Assembly: GCF_019175285.1 (NCBI RefSeq)
Contig: NC_056526.1
Span: 13,416,920-13,480,919 of the forward strand
Direction: 5' to 3'
DNA: 64,000 bases
Source of the DNA: Sceloporus undulatus
Lineage: Eukaryota > Chordata > Lepidosauria > Squamata > Phrynosomatidae
Of this stretch, positions 10,816 through 22,057 are shown piece after piece. The notes below the pieces were generated by a model. That model was given only the letters and a program-made list of their open reading frames with translations. It had not been told where the DNA came from and did not search any database. Position 1 is the stretch's first letter. Each line of letters begins with the position of its first letter. A program made the translations under genes and the position numbers.

Positions 10816-12426
10816 ATGCAGATTTTTTTGGGTGGGGGAGAGATGATTCAGACTGAAGAAAAGTCTTCTAGCAAAAGGCATTTAGGAAAAGACCAAAATA
10901 GAAAGGAAGATACTTATAGCAATATAGCAATGGCAAGTACATTTCTATACCGCTTAACAGTGAACTACCACTCCCTAAGTAATTTACAGTGTGTAAGCCA
11001 ATTGCCCCCAACAAGCTGGGTACTCATTTTACTGACCTACAAAAGCACTCAACTGTCAATTCTTTATTTTCCAAGAAGCAGAAGAGAAACCGCAAGTTTA
11101 TAATTAAGCTGCAGAACTGCTGCAGAAGAAAACACCTGGAAGCCATCAGTCACTGTCATTTAATCTGGTAGTATGAGAATTTCCAGCCTTCCAGAGATCA
11201 AAGAATCACACATTCCGTTAATGTGCCTTTGCAAAGAATCATACTCTGAAATGCAAAGATTACTTGTGATATGCTGAACAGGTGTCTTTACTCTTGGTGA
11301 GCATCACTTTAGACCGCTGCTAAGCGTCACTGGAAGTGAGTGGTTACAACTCAGGTTGGACTCAGGATGTTTCTGTTTGCAGTGGATTATGGGATAGAAA
11401 GATAAAACATCTTAAGCCTTAAGGTTTCCAAGAATGTTCTGTGTCTACTCTATTCTATGATGACATTTCTTCTCCCTACTGATACACTTGCTGATGTTAC
11501 TTTCTCTCCCTTGTCACTCTTTCTCCACCTCTAACCCAGAGAAGAGACTGGTTGGTTCTTGGGATACTAGGAGTAAGCATAGTCCTTCTTCTCCACCTTA
11601 ATTAGGATAGATACTAGAAAACCAGGTTCTAGTTCAATTCATTGAACTCCAGGACCTGATCCCCTTCCCCACAACCATTCCCTTCTCCTTTCGTGTCGTG
11701 TCTTCTTAGATTGTAAGCCTGAGGGCAGGGAACCGTCTAATTAAAAGATCATATGTACAGTGCTGTGTAAATTTACAGCGCTATATAAATAAAGCTTAAT
11801 AATAATAATAATAATAATAAATTTTCTATAATAAATATTCACTGTCTTACAGTGCTGGCGGGCAGAATTTAAGTCATTGAGGTGGACTTAATCCACTCCG
11901 AGTTTCAGTCAGAAAGTACAGTTCAGTATCATGGATACTGAAAGTCACAAAAGAACCCAGAGCAGATTTATTACTCTAATAATATGAATGCCACCAGGTG
12001 CCACTGCTTTCTAATTTTCTCAGAAGAATCTCACCATGATTGCCTCCCAAGGAAAGCACGCTCCATTGTTCAGATATTTTTGGGGACCTAAGTCTATTAA
12101 ATGTTCTGGGTGGTACAGCTGCCATATATATCCAGAAAACATACTGCTAAAATGGCAAGTTTTTAACCAGCTAATTCTCTTCTGAGGAAAAAGAAACTGC
12201 TGCAGTCCAGAGATGGAGTACATTCCAGATCTGACAACAACAGCTGTACTTCTTCAAGATAAAAATAGTCAATTTAAACAGTTTTAAAAATGCATGAACA
12301 ACTTCAGTATACAGTGCATTTATGCATGGAATTTCAATTCTGCCTTTCCTCCAATTTGTTTAAAATGGCATGCTTCCTTTTTCCCTCCTCCTATCATTAT
12401 TATTACTACTACTACTACTATTACTA
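10816..12426. other. intergenic, mostly unique
   Basis: A retroelement tail at about 11708-11822 (gtaagcctgagggcagggaa ... cagcgctatataaataaa) with an AAT microsatellite. A CTA-rich microsatellite lies at about 12395-12425. Nothing else recognised. Confidence 0.5.
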
Positions 12427-12652
12427 TAGTGGTTTGAGTGTTGGACTGTGACTCTGGAGACCAGGGTTTGATACCCAGCTCAGCCATGAAACCCGCTGGG
12501 TGACCCTGGGCAAGTCACATGCCCTTAGCCTCTGGGGAAGGAATGGCAAACCTCTTCTGAACCAATCCTGCCAAGAAAACTCCATAACAAATTCACCTTA
12601 GGGTCACCCTAGGTTGGTAATGATGTGAAGGCACACACAACAACAGCAGCAG
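12427..12652 (+). mobile_element. Sauria/ACA-type SINE
   Basis: Well preserved: tagtggtttgagtgttggac head, ccagctcagccatgaaaccc, gggtgaccctgggcaagtca, and a gaaggcacacacaacaacag tail. Plus orientation. Confidence 0.9.
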
Positions 12653-12792
12653 CAATTACTCTATTTATTTATTTCCCACCAGATGACCTGATGCCCGCAC
12701 GTCATAGGGCTCCGGAGCGTGCAGTTGGTGCATGCCCCCGAGCCCTACTATCGCCACCGCCACGCCACAAAGCGCCCGTGTGTACCGGGCCT

Positions 12793-12955
12793 AAGGCTGC
12801 ATCCACACTACATAAATAATCTGGTTTGATACTATTTTAAAAGCCATGGCTCAATTCTATAGAATTCTGGGAAGGATACTTTGTTGTGGCACCAGAGCAA
12901 TCCAGTTTGACACCACTTTAACTGCCGTGGCTCAAAGCTATGCAATTCTGACACC
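12793..12955. mobile_element. half of a fold-back DNA element (family A)
   Basis: Left arm gctgcatccacactacataa and ttgataccattttaa-type sequence, then a second partial arm (ggcaccagagcaatccagtt). Same family as 13798-14023. Confidence 0.7.
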
Positions 12956-13797
12956 CCCTTCCTTCCTGCTGCCAGAGGCAGCCACCTCACTCTGCCTAAT
13001 GATAGGGACAGTCCTGTTCAGTGGAGACTTGAACCTGGACCTCCCAAGTCCAAACCAGCTTTATAACTACTACATCACACTGGTTGTTACATTGCGCACT
13101 GAAACTTGTAGAGACAATTTCTGACTTGTGGAAACTTCAGAACTAAGGAAAGGCTTGCAAAGATATGTTCATCCTTGAACTGAAAACACATTACATAGGA
13201 AAGAGCTATCACAGAGCAGGTCTTCTCCCACATTACCCCAAACATGCCTGTGAAGATGGACTGAAAAGTGCATCTGCTAAAGATTTTAGCTCCACAGCTG
13301 CTAATCCATTTCAAGACTCAACAGACTGGCATCAATGGCTGGCATGGGGCGGAGTGGGGGGCATAGCACAACGCACACCCTGACCCCCCCCCCATGCCAG
13401 CGTGATGCTGCACAATGTCACAGCATTCTTCTGGTGCTGTGTCCTGATGACACTGCACCAAAGGAGCACCAAAAACCCATGGTATTGGTGGCTATGGCAC
13501 CTTTCCACGGCGCAAAAAGGAGGCACAAAAAGCAACTCCTTTTCGCTCTGCAGAAAGGCCAGATCACATGTAGTTGCTGCAGCCCCGATCCAGCGCTGAA
13601 AGGGGTGACCTGTTCAGCCCTTATTCACACAGTTCAAAGTGCTGGATGTGACTTATGAAACTCTATACAGTTTGAGCCTAGGCTGATTTATATTATGGGT
13701 TTTCTCTTGTAGTGCTGTATAGTTTTTAATCTTGATATTAAAATTATTATTTGATATGGTTTCAATTCTTCTAGAGGTTGATATTATTTTAATCTTA
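12956..13797. other. intergenic, unassigned
   Basis: 13320-13640 is GC-richer with a C-run at 13384-13393 and short inverted stretches; it may be another non-autonomous element, but I could not define ends. Confidence 0.35.
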
Positions 13798-14023
13798 GGC
13801 TGCATTCACACTGTAGAAACAATACAGTTTGGCACCATTTTAACTGCCATGGCTCAATACTAATGAAGTCAGGGATTTGTAGTTTGTTCTGGCTCCAGAG
13901 CTCTCCGACAGAGAAGGCTAAATGTCTCACAAAACTACCATTCCCAGAATTCCATAGCACTGAGCCATGGCAGTTAAATTGGTGTGAAAATAGATTATTT
14001 ATGCAGTGCAGATGCAGCCTTAA
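13798..14023. mobile_element. fold-back DNA element (family A), full
   Basis: Begins ggctgcattcacactgtaga and ends gtgcagatgcagcc. The two halves are inverse copies (ttaactgccatggctcaata against actgagccatggcagttaaa). Non-coding. Typical of fold-back MITEs seen repeatedly in this window. Confidence 0.85.
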
Positions 14024-14889
14024 CCTTCAGCATGTTTTGAGCTATATGTGGTTTTGTTTTTTATTTCTTTATTCTGTAAGCTGCCTTGAGTCCCATTCTT
14101 GGGGGTAAAGTGGAATGTAAATTGATGTATTGATTGGTGTATTGATTGATTGACTGATCAGCTACCACAGAGTGAATCTTCTGTGTTGTGAGGACTCAGA
14201 ACCAGGGCTGTGGAATCAGAATTGGAAGCAATTTGGGGTGGAGTTAGAGCCAAAAGAAACATTCATACTCTGGCTTCAAAATAAAATAAAAACTTGAAAT
14301 ATTGTAACAACAAATGATAACTATATCATTTTATACTTATATTTTATACTCAATCAAATAAATATATTATTTGCTCTATCAACCCAAGTAGCCTGATGAT
14401 TCATGTGGTGGGGATGAAATGCTTTGTGTTATCATTTCAGTAAAGTCAGTTGGTTACTACTAATGAACACACATTTGCCATGTATTAAAGAGGTGGAGTC
14501 AGACAATAGAAAAATAGAGAAGTTGGAGTCAGAATAAAATGTTTGGTGTACTAGCTCCACAGTGCTACTCAAAATAGAAGTCTGGGAGGAATCTTCACCA
14601 CATTTCCATGGAAAACCAGTTATGTGTTGGCCTCATGGCAAGGGGTGGAAAGTCTTTGGCCATCCAGATCGTCCCTGCTGGAGATTTTCTAACTGGAGAT
14701 CCTGTACTGACCAGGACCTGATGTCTCCTAGAGCCCCTTTCAACCCTTTGATTCTATGTTTTACCCTACAATTCCCAACTGCTCCACTCAGAGTGCAAGT
14801 GTGGGAACTGTAGTCCAAAACATCTCAACGTCCCATGGATTTTCACACTGAACGTAAGACTGGGGTGCAAAGACAGGGACCAATTCCTG
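14024..14889. other. intergenic with repeat tails
   Basis: A retroelement tail at about 14072-14150 (taagctgccttgagtcccat) with an ATTG repeat, and a short fragment at 14760-14820 (tgtgggaactgtagtccaaa). Otherwise nothing. Confidence 0.45.
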
Positions 14890-15350
14890 TTGCAAAGCAT
14901 AGTCTGATGCCACACTGCAGAATTAATGCAGTTTGACATGCTTTAACTGCCATGTCTCCATCCTATGGAATCCTGGGACCTGTAGCTTCTTGTGGTACCA
15001 CAGCTCTATAACACAGAAGGCAAAATATCTCACAGCACAGTGACCAGACATCATAACTGAAAAGGGAGACAAGGCGCTTCAAAATGTAGAACATTCAAGA
15101 AAAATGTAGGACATTACCAAACAAAAGCTTGAAGCACTTACATAAGTGTAAATTCATGCTTCTTAATCACTCTCAAAATGAAGGATGTTTTGAAATTCCT
15201 CCTGGACAGAGGGCTAAAATGTAGGGCATGTCCTGGAAAAGGAGGGTCTCTGGTCGCAAAACTACACATCCCAGGATTCCACAACATTGAGCGATGGCAG
15301 TTAAAGCAGTATCAAACTGCATTGATTCTGCAGTGTAGATGCAGCCAGTT
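14890..15350. mobile_element. fold-back element (family A) with a second element inserted
   Basis: Arms at about 14890-15034 and 15257-15350 (ggctttaactgcc-type arm against atggcagttaaagcagtatc). The inserted piece, about 15035-15256, has ends cagtgaccagac and tctctggtcgc and recurs at 33634-33832 (shared aaattcatgcttctta). Confidence 0.75.
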
Positions 15351-16299
15351 TCTTGTCCATATTAATCTGATACATCAAACATGTGTGTGTGTGTGTGTAA
15401 ATATATAATACAGAAAAAGTCTCAAGCCCTGTAGCCTAGGCAACCGCCTCATGCTCCAAGACAAACCATTGATCTGGCATTTAAATTATGTGTATGAACA
15501 GCCAGCATCAAACCAAGGCAAAGTGATGCCACCCAGAGATTTTCAAATGCAAGGCATCAAACGCAAGAAGAAACCAGTGTGCCAAGGCTGATTTATCAGG
15601 TGTGGCAAACTAGTGAAAACCTTTGATTATCTTAAAAGACCATTTCCCAAGGATTATGTAGTGGGGGAAGCGTTGCTCTTTTTAGATAAGCAAAGGCAAC
15701 ACATTTTCCCTCCTGGTAGCATATGGCAATATTTGCTGAAGCCCTTCTAATGGATTTAAATTAATTTAATCCCAAATATAATAATTGTTTTAAGAGGAGA
15801 GACACTCTGCTCTTTAAACTCAGTAACTTGGTTTTCTTAATGGATACTTCAAAAGAAAAGCAATTAATTCCAAGGAAACTGGGAGGATTTACGACAGTTG
15901 TATGGGGGAGTTGAGAGAACAGAAGGGTAAGAGAAGCTCATTTCATATAAATAAGGCAATTGCTGTCTTTTCCAAGTTAATTCCATCTCTTGCCACAGCC
16001 ACAGCTGTGGTTGAGCTGAGAGGTGTTTGGAGTCTGTTTTGTTTGCGGCTCTGGATGAGGGAGATAATGTTTTGCATTTATATAGCAGTTTTTTGAGAGC
16101 TCAAAGCCTTTTCACATGCATTATTAGCTCAGTAATCCTTAAAACTGTACAGCTCAAACCACCCTAAAGGCTACATGGGAGGCTGGGGGGAGCAGGCACT
16201 ATTTCTTTGACCCAAGAATTAACAAGGGGCACACCATATTAAGAAAGCAAACACAATCAGAGAACTAAAACAAGCTTTGCCTTTCCTGCATGAGAGATC
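15351..16299. other. intergenic, mostly unique
   Basis: A TG microsatellite at 15381-15398. Otherwise AT-rich sequence without a recognisable gene or repeat. Confidence 0.5.
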
Positions 16300-16397
16300 T
16301 GGTGCTCCACCAAACTACAAATAATAGAATTGCGTTGCAAAGAGCCATGGAAGTTAAAGTGGCATCAAACTGCTTTCTTTCTGCAGTGTGACAGGCA
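16300..16397. mobile_element. right half of a family A fold-back element
   Basis: Contains gccatggaagttaaagtggc, catcaaactgctttctttct and ctgcagtgtgacag. The left arm is absent. Confidence 0.65.
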
Positions 16398-17021
16398 TTG
16401 GGTTGCCATACGGGAGGACCTCCAAACCGGGACAAATGTAGGACAAGGTTAGAAAATGTAGGACTTTTTTTTTTAATTTCCTGGCCAGGAAATTTTTTTA
16501 AAAAGGTCCTACATTTTTAAATCTTGTCCTCCTCCTCCTCCTCCCCGGCTTGGGAGGAAGCCTCGGCCTCCTCTCAGGCCGAGAAGGGGCACAGGGGCCG
16601 CTTGGCATCGCGACGATCGCAGCGGTGCCAAGCGGCCTCCTCCTCCTCCTGGCTTGGGAAGAAGCCTAGGCCTGCTCCCAGGCCAGGAAAGGGCGCGGGG
16701 GCCGTTTGGCATCGCGGCAATCGCCGCAGTGTGAAGCAGCCTCCTCCTCCTCCCCAGCCTCGCGGAGGCCTTGGAGGACCCCGCGATTGCGGAGCCGCCT
16801 CCAAGGCCTCGCTGTGGCCTGGGAGGGAGCGTCTCCGCGGCTGGAGCTCCAACTGCGGAAAGCGCTCCCAGGCCTCACTGAGGCCTTGGAAGACTCCGCG
16901 ATCGCAGAGCCACCTCGGGTGGCCGCGGGTGGTGCCGTCCCAGTCTTGGCGCCAAACCGGACCGGGATGGCGCTGCCCAAAGCGGGATTGCCCCGCCTAC
17001 AGGCAGGATATGGCATCCCTA
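16398..17021. mobile_element. hAT-type non-autonomous element with GC-rich interior
   Basis: Flanked by an exact 8-bp duplication GACAGGCA (16390-16397 and 17022-17029). Ends TTGGGTTGCCATACGG and GGATATGGCATCCCTA are imperfect inverses (12 of 16). The inside is a GC-rich set of repeated units (ggcatcgcgacgatcgcagc, ggcatcgcggcaatcgccgc, cctcctcctcctcc). Long open frames here are a by-product of the GC content and repeats. Confidence 0.85.
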
Positions 17022-17029
17022 GACAGGCA

Positions 17030-17339
17030 GCCCAGGTTTACAGGGCTGTGCAGTTAGGTGTGCTGTTTTTAACATGTGATTTAATTTTTTTAAGCTAATG
17101 TCTTAAAAACTAGTGCTTTAATTGGAGTGATAGTTTAATGCTTTAAAAAACATTTTCTACTCTATATTGTTTTAGAAGTTCTGTTTTAACGTATATTGTA
17201 AGCCACTTTGTGTTTCATTTGGAAGAAAGATGGAATATAAATCAAATGAATAATCAAACAAACAAACATTCAGAGGCCATGCAAGCCTAAAAGGAATAAA
17301 ATTACAGCACTTTGTGCTGAATCCATCTTGAAAATTCCA
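17030..17339. other. repeat tail and unassigned sequence
   Basis: A retroelement 3' tail at about 17195-17270 (tgtaagccactttgtgtttc ... aaacaaacaaac). The remainder is unassigned. Confidence 0.4.
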
Positions 17340-19590
17340 GCATGCCTTCTGGAATTCTTTCAGTGTACTGTCATCCTAAAGAACATTCCCAGAGGTCCCA
17401 CAAAAGGGATTTTATTTTTCCCCATACTCTGTTCAAATTTAGGCTGAACGTGATAGCAAGAATGTTTGTCAAATATACCAGCAAAAGAAAACATCCATAT
17501 GCTGCTTTCATAGATCTTTCTGCAGCATTTGATACAGTGAATAAAGAAATTTTATGGAACAAACTGATTGATCTTAAAATTGAATTGCAATTGTTGTTAT
17601 TAATCAAAGTCATTTATACAGGTACCTGTTTGAGAGTGAGATTTGCATTAAATGGAGCCATGACAAATAAAATCGATACATAAAATGGGGTAAGACAAGG
17701 GTGCTTATTAGCTCCCTTGTTATTTAATTTGTATATTAATGACCTGCCATCTGAAATGAAAGATTCTGCAGTCCATATGCCAACAGTCCTACATACTCCT
17801 TCTAACACTTTGCTTTCTGCTGATGATATGATATTATTATCATACTCGCAAGTAGGTATGCGGAGACTGTTAAAAAAACTTAGTCATTGTCAGAATAATT
17901 TTTTAACTATTAACAAATCTAAATCAAACATAATGGTATTTGGTAAACGAACGCAGAGACATAGATGGCAATTAGAGGGCAAGCCAACAGATCAAGTAAA
18001 GAGCACCCCCTATCTAGGTGTAACATTCTCAGAAAATGGATCCTGGTCATGCCATCATCAAAGGAGTTCAAAGGCTTGTTTGAATCTCATACTTAAACTA
18101 AAAGCTCACAAGTACCCTGGCTCTCTAACCCCCAATAATTAATGTATGTAAAGCTAAGGTTACACCTATGCTTTTATACGCAGCAGAAGTTTGGGGTCTA
18201 AATACTATTTCAGTAGTAGAACTAGCACAGTCTCAACATCTGAGATGTATATTGGGTGTAGTTAAGAGGACATCTGCGGCTGATTTTAGAGCTGAACTAG
18301 AACTATACACTGCGCCCGCGCCAAATGCAGCATACTATACGCGACTTCCTGCTTATGCGGAAACCATGTGACAATCTAAACAATGGCATGTGCACCTGCG
18401 CACACACATCACACCGCCCCACATGCACGTGCCCCATTCTTTCCTATCAGGCGTGAGTATACACGCATTTTCCCTTATGCAGGGGGGTCCAGAACGGATC
18501 CCCCGCGTAAAGAGAGGGCCCACTGTATTCTGTTTATTCGCAAGCCAAAATCAAAGTGTTTAACTACTGGTGTAAAATCAATGAAATGGAGCCAGATAGA
18601 CTACCAAGATTATGTCTCTTAGAACAGTCCCAATGCCATCTTCAGTCCTCTTGGTTTATGCAAATAACAAACTTTATAATGAGCTGTTGTCTTCCTGTAA
18701 CTTGCACAGTTAATGATCAAGCAAAAAAGGGTGCGAGACAGAGAATCCAGGATATCAAGGCCCAAAAAGATATAGCCACCCTTAGTAAGGTAGGTGATTT
18801 AAAATGGCTGAGCCGATTTAAATGCACTTTACAATGAGCAAAATATCTAAAAATACAAATGCCAAAATACCTGAAGGAGGCATTTACTCAAGCTAGATTT
18901 GATCAGCTTGACACCATGGTAAGATATGGAAGATTTAATGGTATTCCTTACAATGAGCAAACTTGTATTTGTGGAGACTGAGAAATTGAGGATTTAGCTC
19001 ATATTCTGTTCAAGTGTAATTTATACCTGCAGGAAAGAGACGAGTATCTTGGTCCCTATATCAAACGATCAATGTTCTGAGATACCCATGTCAGAACTTC
19101 ATACTTCATGAGTGGTCAAGATTCAAAAATATCTACTACCACAGCTCAGTTTCTGTATAAAGCAAATACAGTTGAGAGCTAGATATGTGGGGAAAATTGG
19201 GGTAAACTGTAGAGGTGATGAGCAATTTTGGTGCATGACTGATGCTCCGTCTTTCATTTTATGTATTATTATTTTAAAGCTGTAACTTTTTTTCTCTCTC
19301 TCTCTTTTACCCATTTCTGTATTTTGAACCTTTTACTGTATATAGATTTTTATAATCAGTTTTATAACTCTTGTTTCATTTTTGGGTATTGTACTTACCT
19401 ATGTATCTATATGGTATTTTATCCATATTTTAGATTTATTATATTTTAGCTTTTTCTAATTTCTATAGAACTTCTATAGAATTTTATAGCTTGCTTTACC
19501 TGTTTTTGTGTTATTTTGAGATGGCCTAAGAGCTAATCAATAAACATTGACTGATTGGTTGATTTTTGATTGATTGATTGATTGCAAGAA
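17340..19590 (+). mobile_element. non-LTR retrotransposon (LINE), broken
   Basis: Reverse-transcriptase motifs in order: AAFIDLSAAFDTVNKEILW (about 17500), NGVRQGCLLAPLLFNLYIND (about 17690-17750), SADDMILLS (about 17815), YLGVTFSENGSWSCHH (about 18010) and the C-terminal MLLYAAEVWGL (about 18168). Several stops and frame changes break it. The 3' end has an AT-rich UTR and a TGAT repeat tail at about 19545-19585 (gattgattgattgattg). A MITE splits it at 18308. No 5' end is seen. The clade is uncertain; motif wording is nearer to lizard Dong/R4- or CR1-like elements than to BovB. Confidence 0.85.
18308..18525. mobile_element. pogo/Tigger-like MITE inside the LINE
   Basis: 218 bp, ends CACTGCGCCCGCGCC and AGAGGGCCCACTG, with TA on both sides (18306-18307, 18526-18527). 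Interrupts the LINE reading frame (RAELEL before, KVFNYWCKIN after). Younger than the LINE copy. Confidence 0.85.
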
Positions 19591-19796
19591 TGTCGTTCAT
19601 ACTATCAGCCAGGATTAAGCCTACAGGACTGTTGAACAAACCAGACCTTGTGGCTCATAAAAATATGAGCAGAGAAGGAGCCATAAAGGCATTCCAAAGA
19701 AATGAATTACCAAGATTAGCTGCCATTACTAAGATTAGGCGCCGTTACCAAGAAGGTCCCTTTTTAGGTACCCACAACCCTTACATTTGATAGTGT

Positions 19797-20021
19797 GCAT
19801 TGTGTGCCTTCAAGTCATTTCTGACTCCTGAAAACCCTAAGCCGAACCTATCATAGGGTTGTCTTGGCAGGATTTGTTCAGAAGAAGTTTGCCATTGCCT
19901 TCCCCTGAGGCTGAGAGAATGTGACTTCCTCAAGGTCATCTAGTAGTTTCCACGGCTGAGTGGGAGTTGAACCCCAATCTCCAGAGTCGCAGTCCAACAC
20001 TCAAATCACTATGCCACACTG
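19797..20021 (-). mobile_element. Sauria/ACA-type SINE
   Basis: Nearly full: attgtgtgccttcaagtcat, cctgaggctgagagaatgtg, ctccagagtcgcagtccaac, actatgccacactg. Minus orientation. Confidence 0.88.
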
Positions 20022-20484
20022 ATAAAGAGATGTTTTCCCAATAAAATACCCACAGCTTCTCTTTATCCCTGGAAAGAATGTGAGGAGCATGCTGTATATG
20101 CCCCACTGGATCAGATCAAAATCCAGTTCAGTACTGTACTCTGTTTCTGTATGTCAACCAACTGCAAGCATTCTGTGTACTTCAAACCCAGCTACAGATC
20201 CCAAGATTCCACATGATGGAGCTGTTACAATAAAACTGGTATCAAGGTGTACATCAGTGTAGTACAGATACACTCTGAAAGTTGACATTGTAATGACCAC
20301 CATTAACTCCTTGTTATTCCCATTTTTGTGTATTATTTGTATCATTATTTGAAGAAATTACTTGAAGTTATTTAATTCAATAATTACTTGCATTGAATTA
20401 TTTCCAAGTTTCCATGTTCTGCATGAAGAGAATAAGCGAAGGAGACAGGATGGGGTGTGGTGGTGATTTCACCATTGATGCTCT
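20022..20484. other. intergenic, nothing recognised
   Basis: Possible old inverted element around 20170-20280 (agatcccaagattccacatg, gctgttacaataaaactggt), too diverged to define. Confidence 0.35.
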
Positions 20485-20710
20485 TGGGGTGCATCTACAC
20501 TGTAGCAATAGTGCAGTCTGACACCACTTGAACTGCCATGGCACCATCCTACAGAATCCTGGGATTTGTAGTTTGGTGAAACCACCAGCACTCTTTAGCA
20601 AAGAAGGCTTAAGACCTTGTAAAACTATAAATCCCAGGATCCCATAGGCTGGAGCTACAGCAATGAAAGTGGTGTCAAACTGCATTCTTTCCATAGTCTA
20701 CAATACATCC
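20485..20710. mobile_element. fold-back DNA element (family A), full
   Basis: Begins ggggtgcatctacactgtag. Arms gtctgacaccacttgaactg and caatgaaagtggtgtcaaac are inverse copies. Central hinge holds agcactctttagcaaagaag. Confidence 0.82.
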
Positions 20711-21329
20711 TTGGATACAATACTACATTACTCACAAACTCCTACAGGTATGGCAAACACTTCTAAGTTCCTAACATAAGATGCCAAGCATGAGTCTTCC
20801 CCTCTTTATATACTGCCAAAAATGCATACCTTCCATTGGAGGAGTGGAGGCTTTCACATGCAGCATGACATTTCCACAACCATGTTCTTTACCCTCTATC
20901 TTGACAGGAGTTAATGCTGCCCCAAAGATATTCTGTCCTTCCACAAATCCTCTTTGTGTACGTGAGCCAATCCCTTGTATCTGCTGCAGGCCATGGTGGC
21001 GATTACAATGCCTCAGTGCCTGGGGTCACAATTAGCTGAATGCATAAATACAATGATGTGATGCAGGCTTGCGTGGCCTGACAATGTAGCATACCCAGGA
21101 AGAATAAGAACAACAACAACATTTCCAGCACCCATCTTTTTTTTAGGAAAAGAGATGCAGTACCACCAGCACTGCATGCAGAAGGTCCCAGCTCCAATCT
21201 TTAGCATCTCCAGGAGTCCTATTTGGAGAGCTGGAGACCACAGTTCTAATCTAGATGGCCTAATAATATGACTCACTATAAAACAGCATCATGCACTCAC
21301 CATATTTCTATGCAATTTATCCCCGAGTA
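20711..21329. other. intergenic, nothing recognised
   Basis: Short pieces such as gcagtaccaccagcactgca do not fit a family I can name. No gene seen. Confidence 0.4.
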
Positions 21330-21565
21330 ACACCATAGAATTCTAAACTTGAAAGCAACATTGGAGGTCGTAGACCAATGCTGTGCTGAAATTATGCAGC
21401 CACATTATTCCTGACAGATAGCCACCCAGCTTGCTCTGAAATACCTCTAGCAAAGGAGAGCTCACTACTTCCTGAGGCAGCCTGTTCCACTATCAAACCA
21501 CCTGGCCATTAGGCAGTTCCTCTTAATGGCAATGCCCTAATAGATCAGAATAAGCTAGTTCCATC
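21330..21565 (-). mobile_element. CR1 LINE 3' end, diverged
   Basis: Inverted CR1 sequence: catagaattctaaacttgaa, gacagatagccacccagctt, cctgaggcagcctgttccac, ggcagttcctcttaatg. Older than the copy at 23343-23617. Confidence 0.75.
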
Positions 21566-21704
21566 TATTCATTCTAACTATATACAGATAAATCCCTTGC
21601 CAAGACTGTGAAAAAGACAAGAAGACAACAGCTTTCTTCATTATTAGTCCTCAACATTTGAAAAGCAAAGGTAAAGTGTTTCTCTATGTGGATGTTCAAC
21701 TGAG

Positions 21705-22024
21705 GTTGTTGTTGTTGCATGCCTTCAAGTTGTTTCTGACTTATGGCAACTATAAGGCAACCCTATCAAGGGGTTTCCTTGGCAAGGGCATGTGCGTGTG
21801 TGTATTGTGTGCCTTCAAGTCATTTCAGACTTTCAGTGACCCTAAGGTGGACCTATCACAGAGTTTTCTTGGCAAGTTTCATCACAGGGCGTTTGCCATT
21901 GCCATCCTCTGAGGCTGAGAGAGTATAACTTGCCCAAGGTCCTCCAGTAGGTTTAGATGGTTGAGCCAGCATTTGAACCCTGGTCTCCAGAGGCATAGTC
22001 CAATGCTCAAATCACCATACAATG
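21705..22024 (-). mobile_element. two adjacent Sauria-type SINE copies
   Basis: A short tail copy at about 21705-21795 (ttgttgttgcatgccttcaa), then a near-full copy at about 21800-22024 (tgtgtgccttcaagtcattt to tccaatgctcaaatcaccat). Both on the minus strand. Confidence 0.8.
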
Positions 22025-22057
22025 CTGGCATAACTTTAACTCAGGTATCATAGTGTA

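Noticed and set aside
16524-17098. Long overlapping open frames on both strands (up to 177 aa)
   Set aside because: They lie inside a GC-rich hAT-type element with tandem repeats. Low stop-codon density there explains them.
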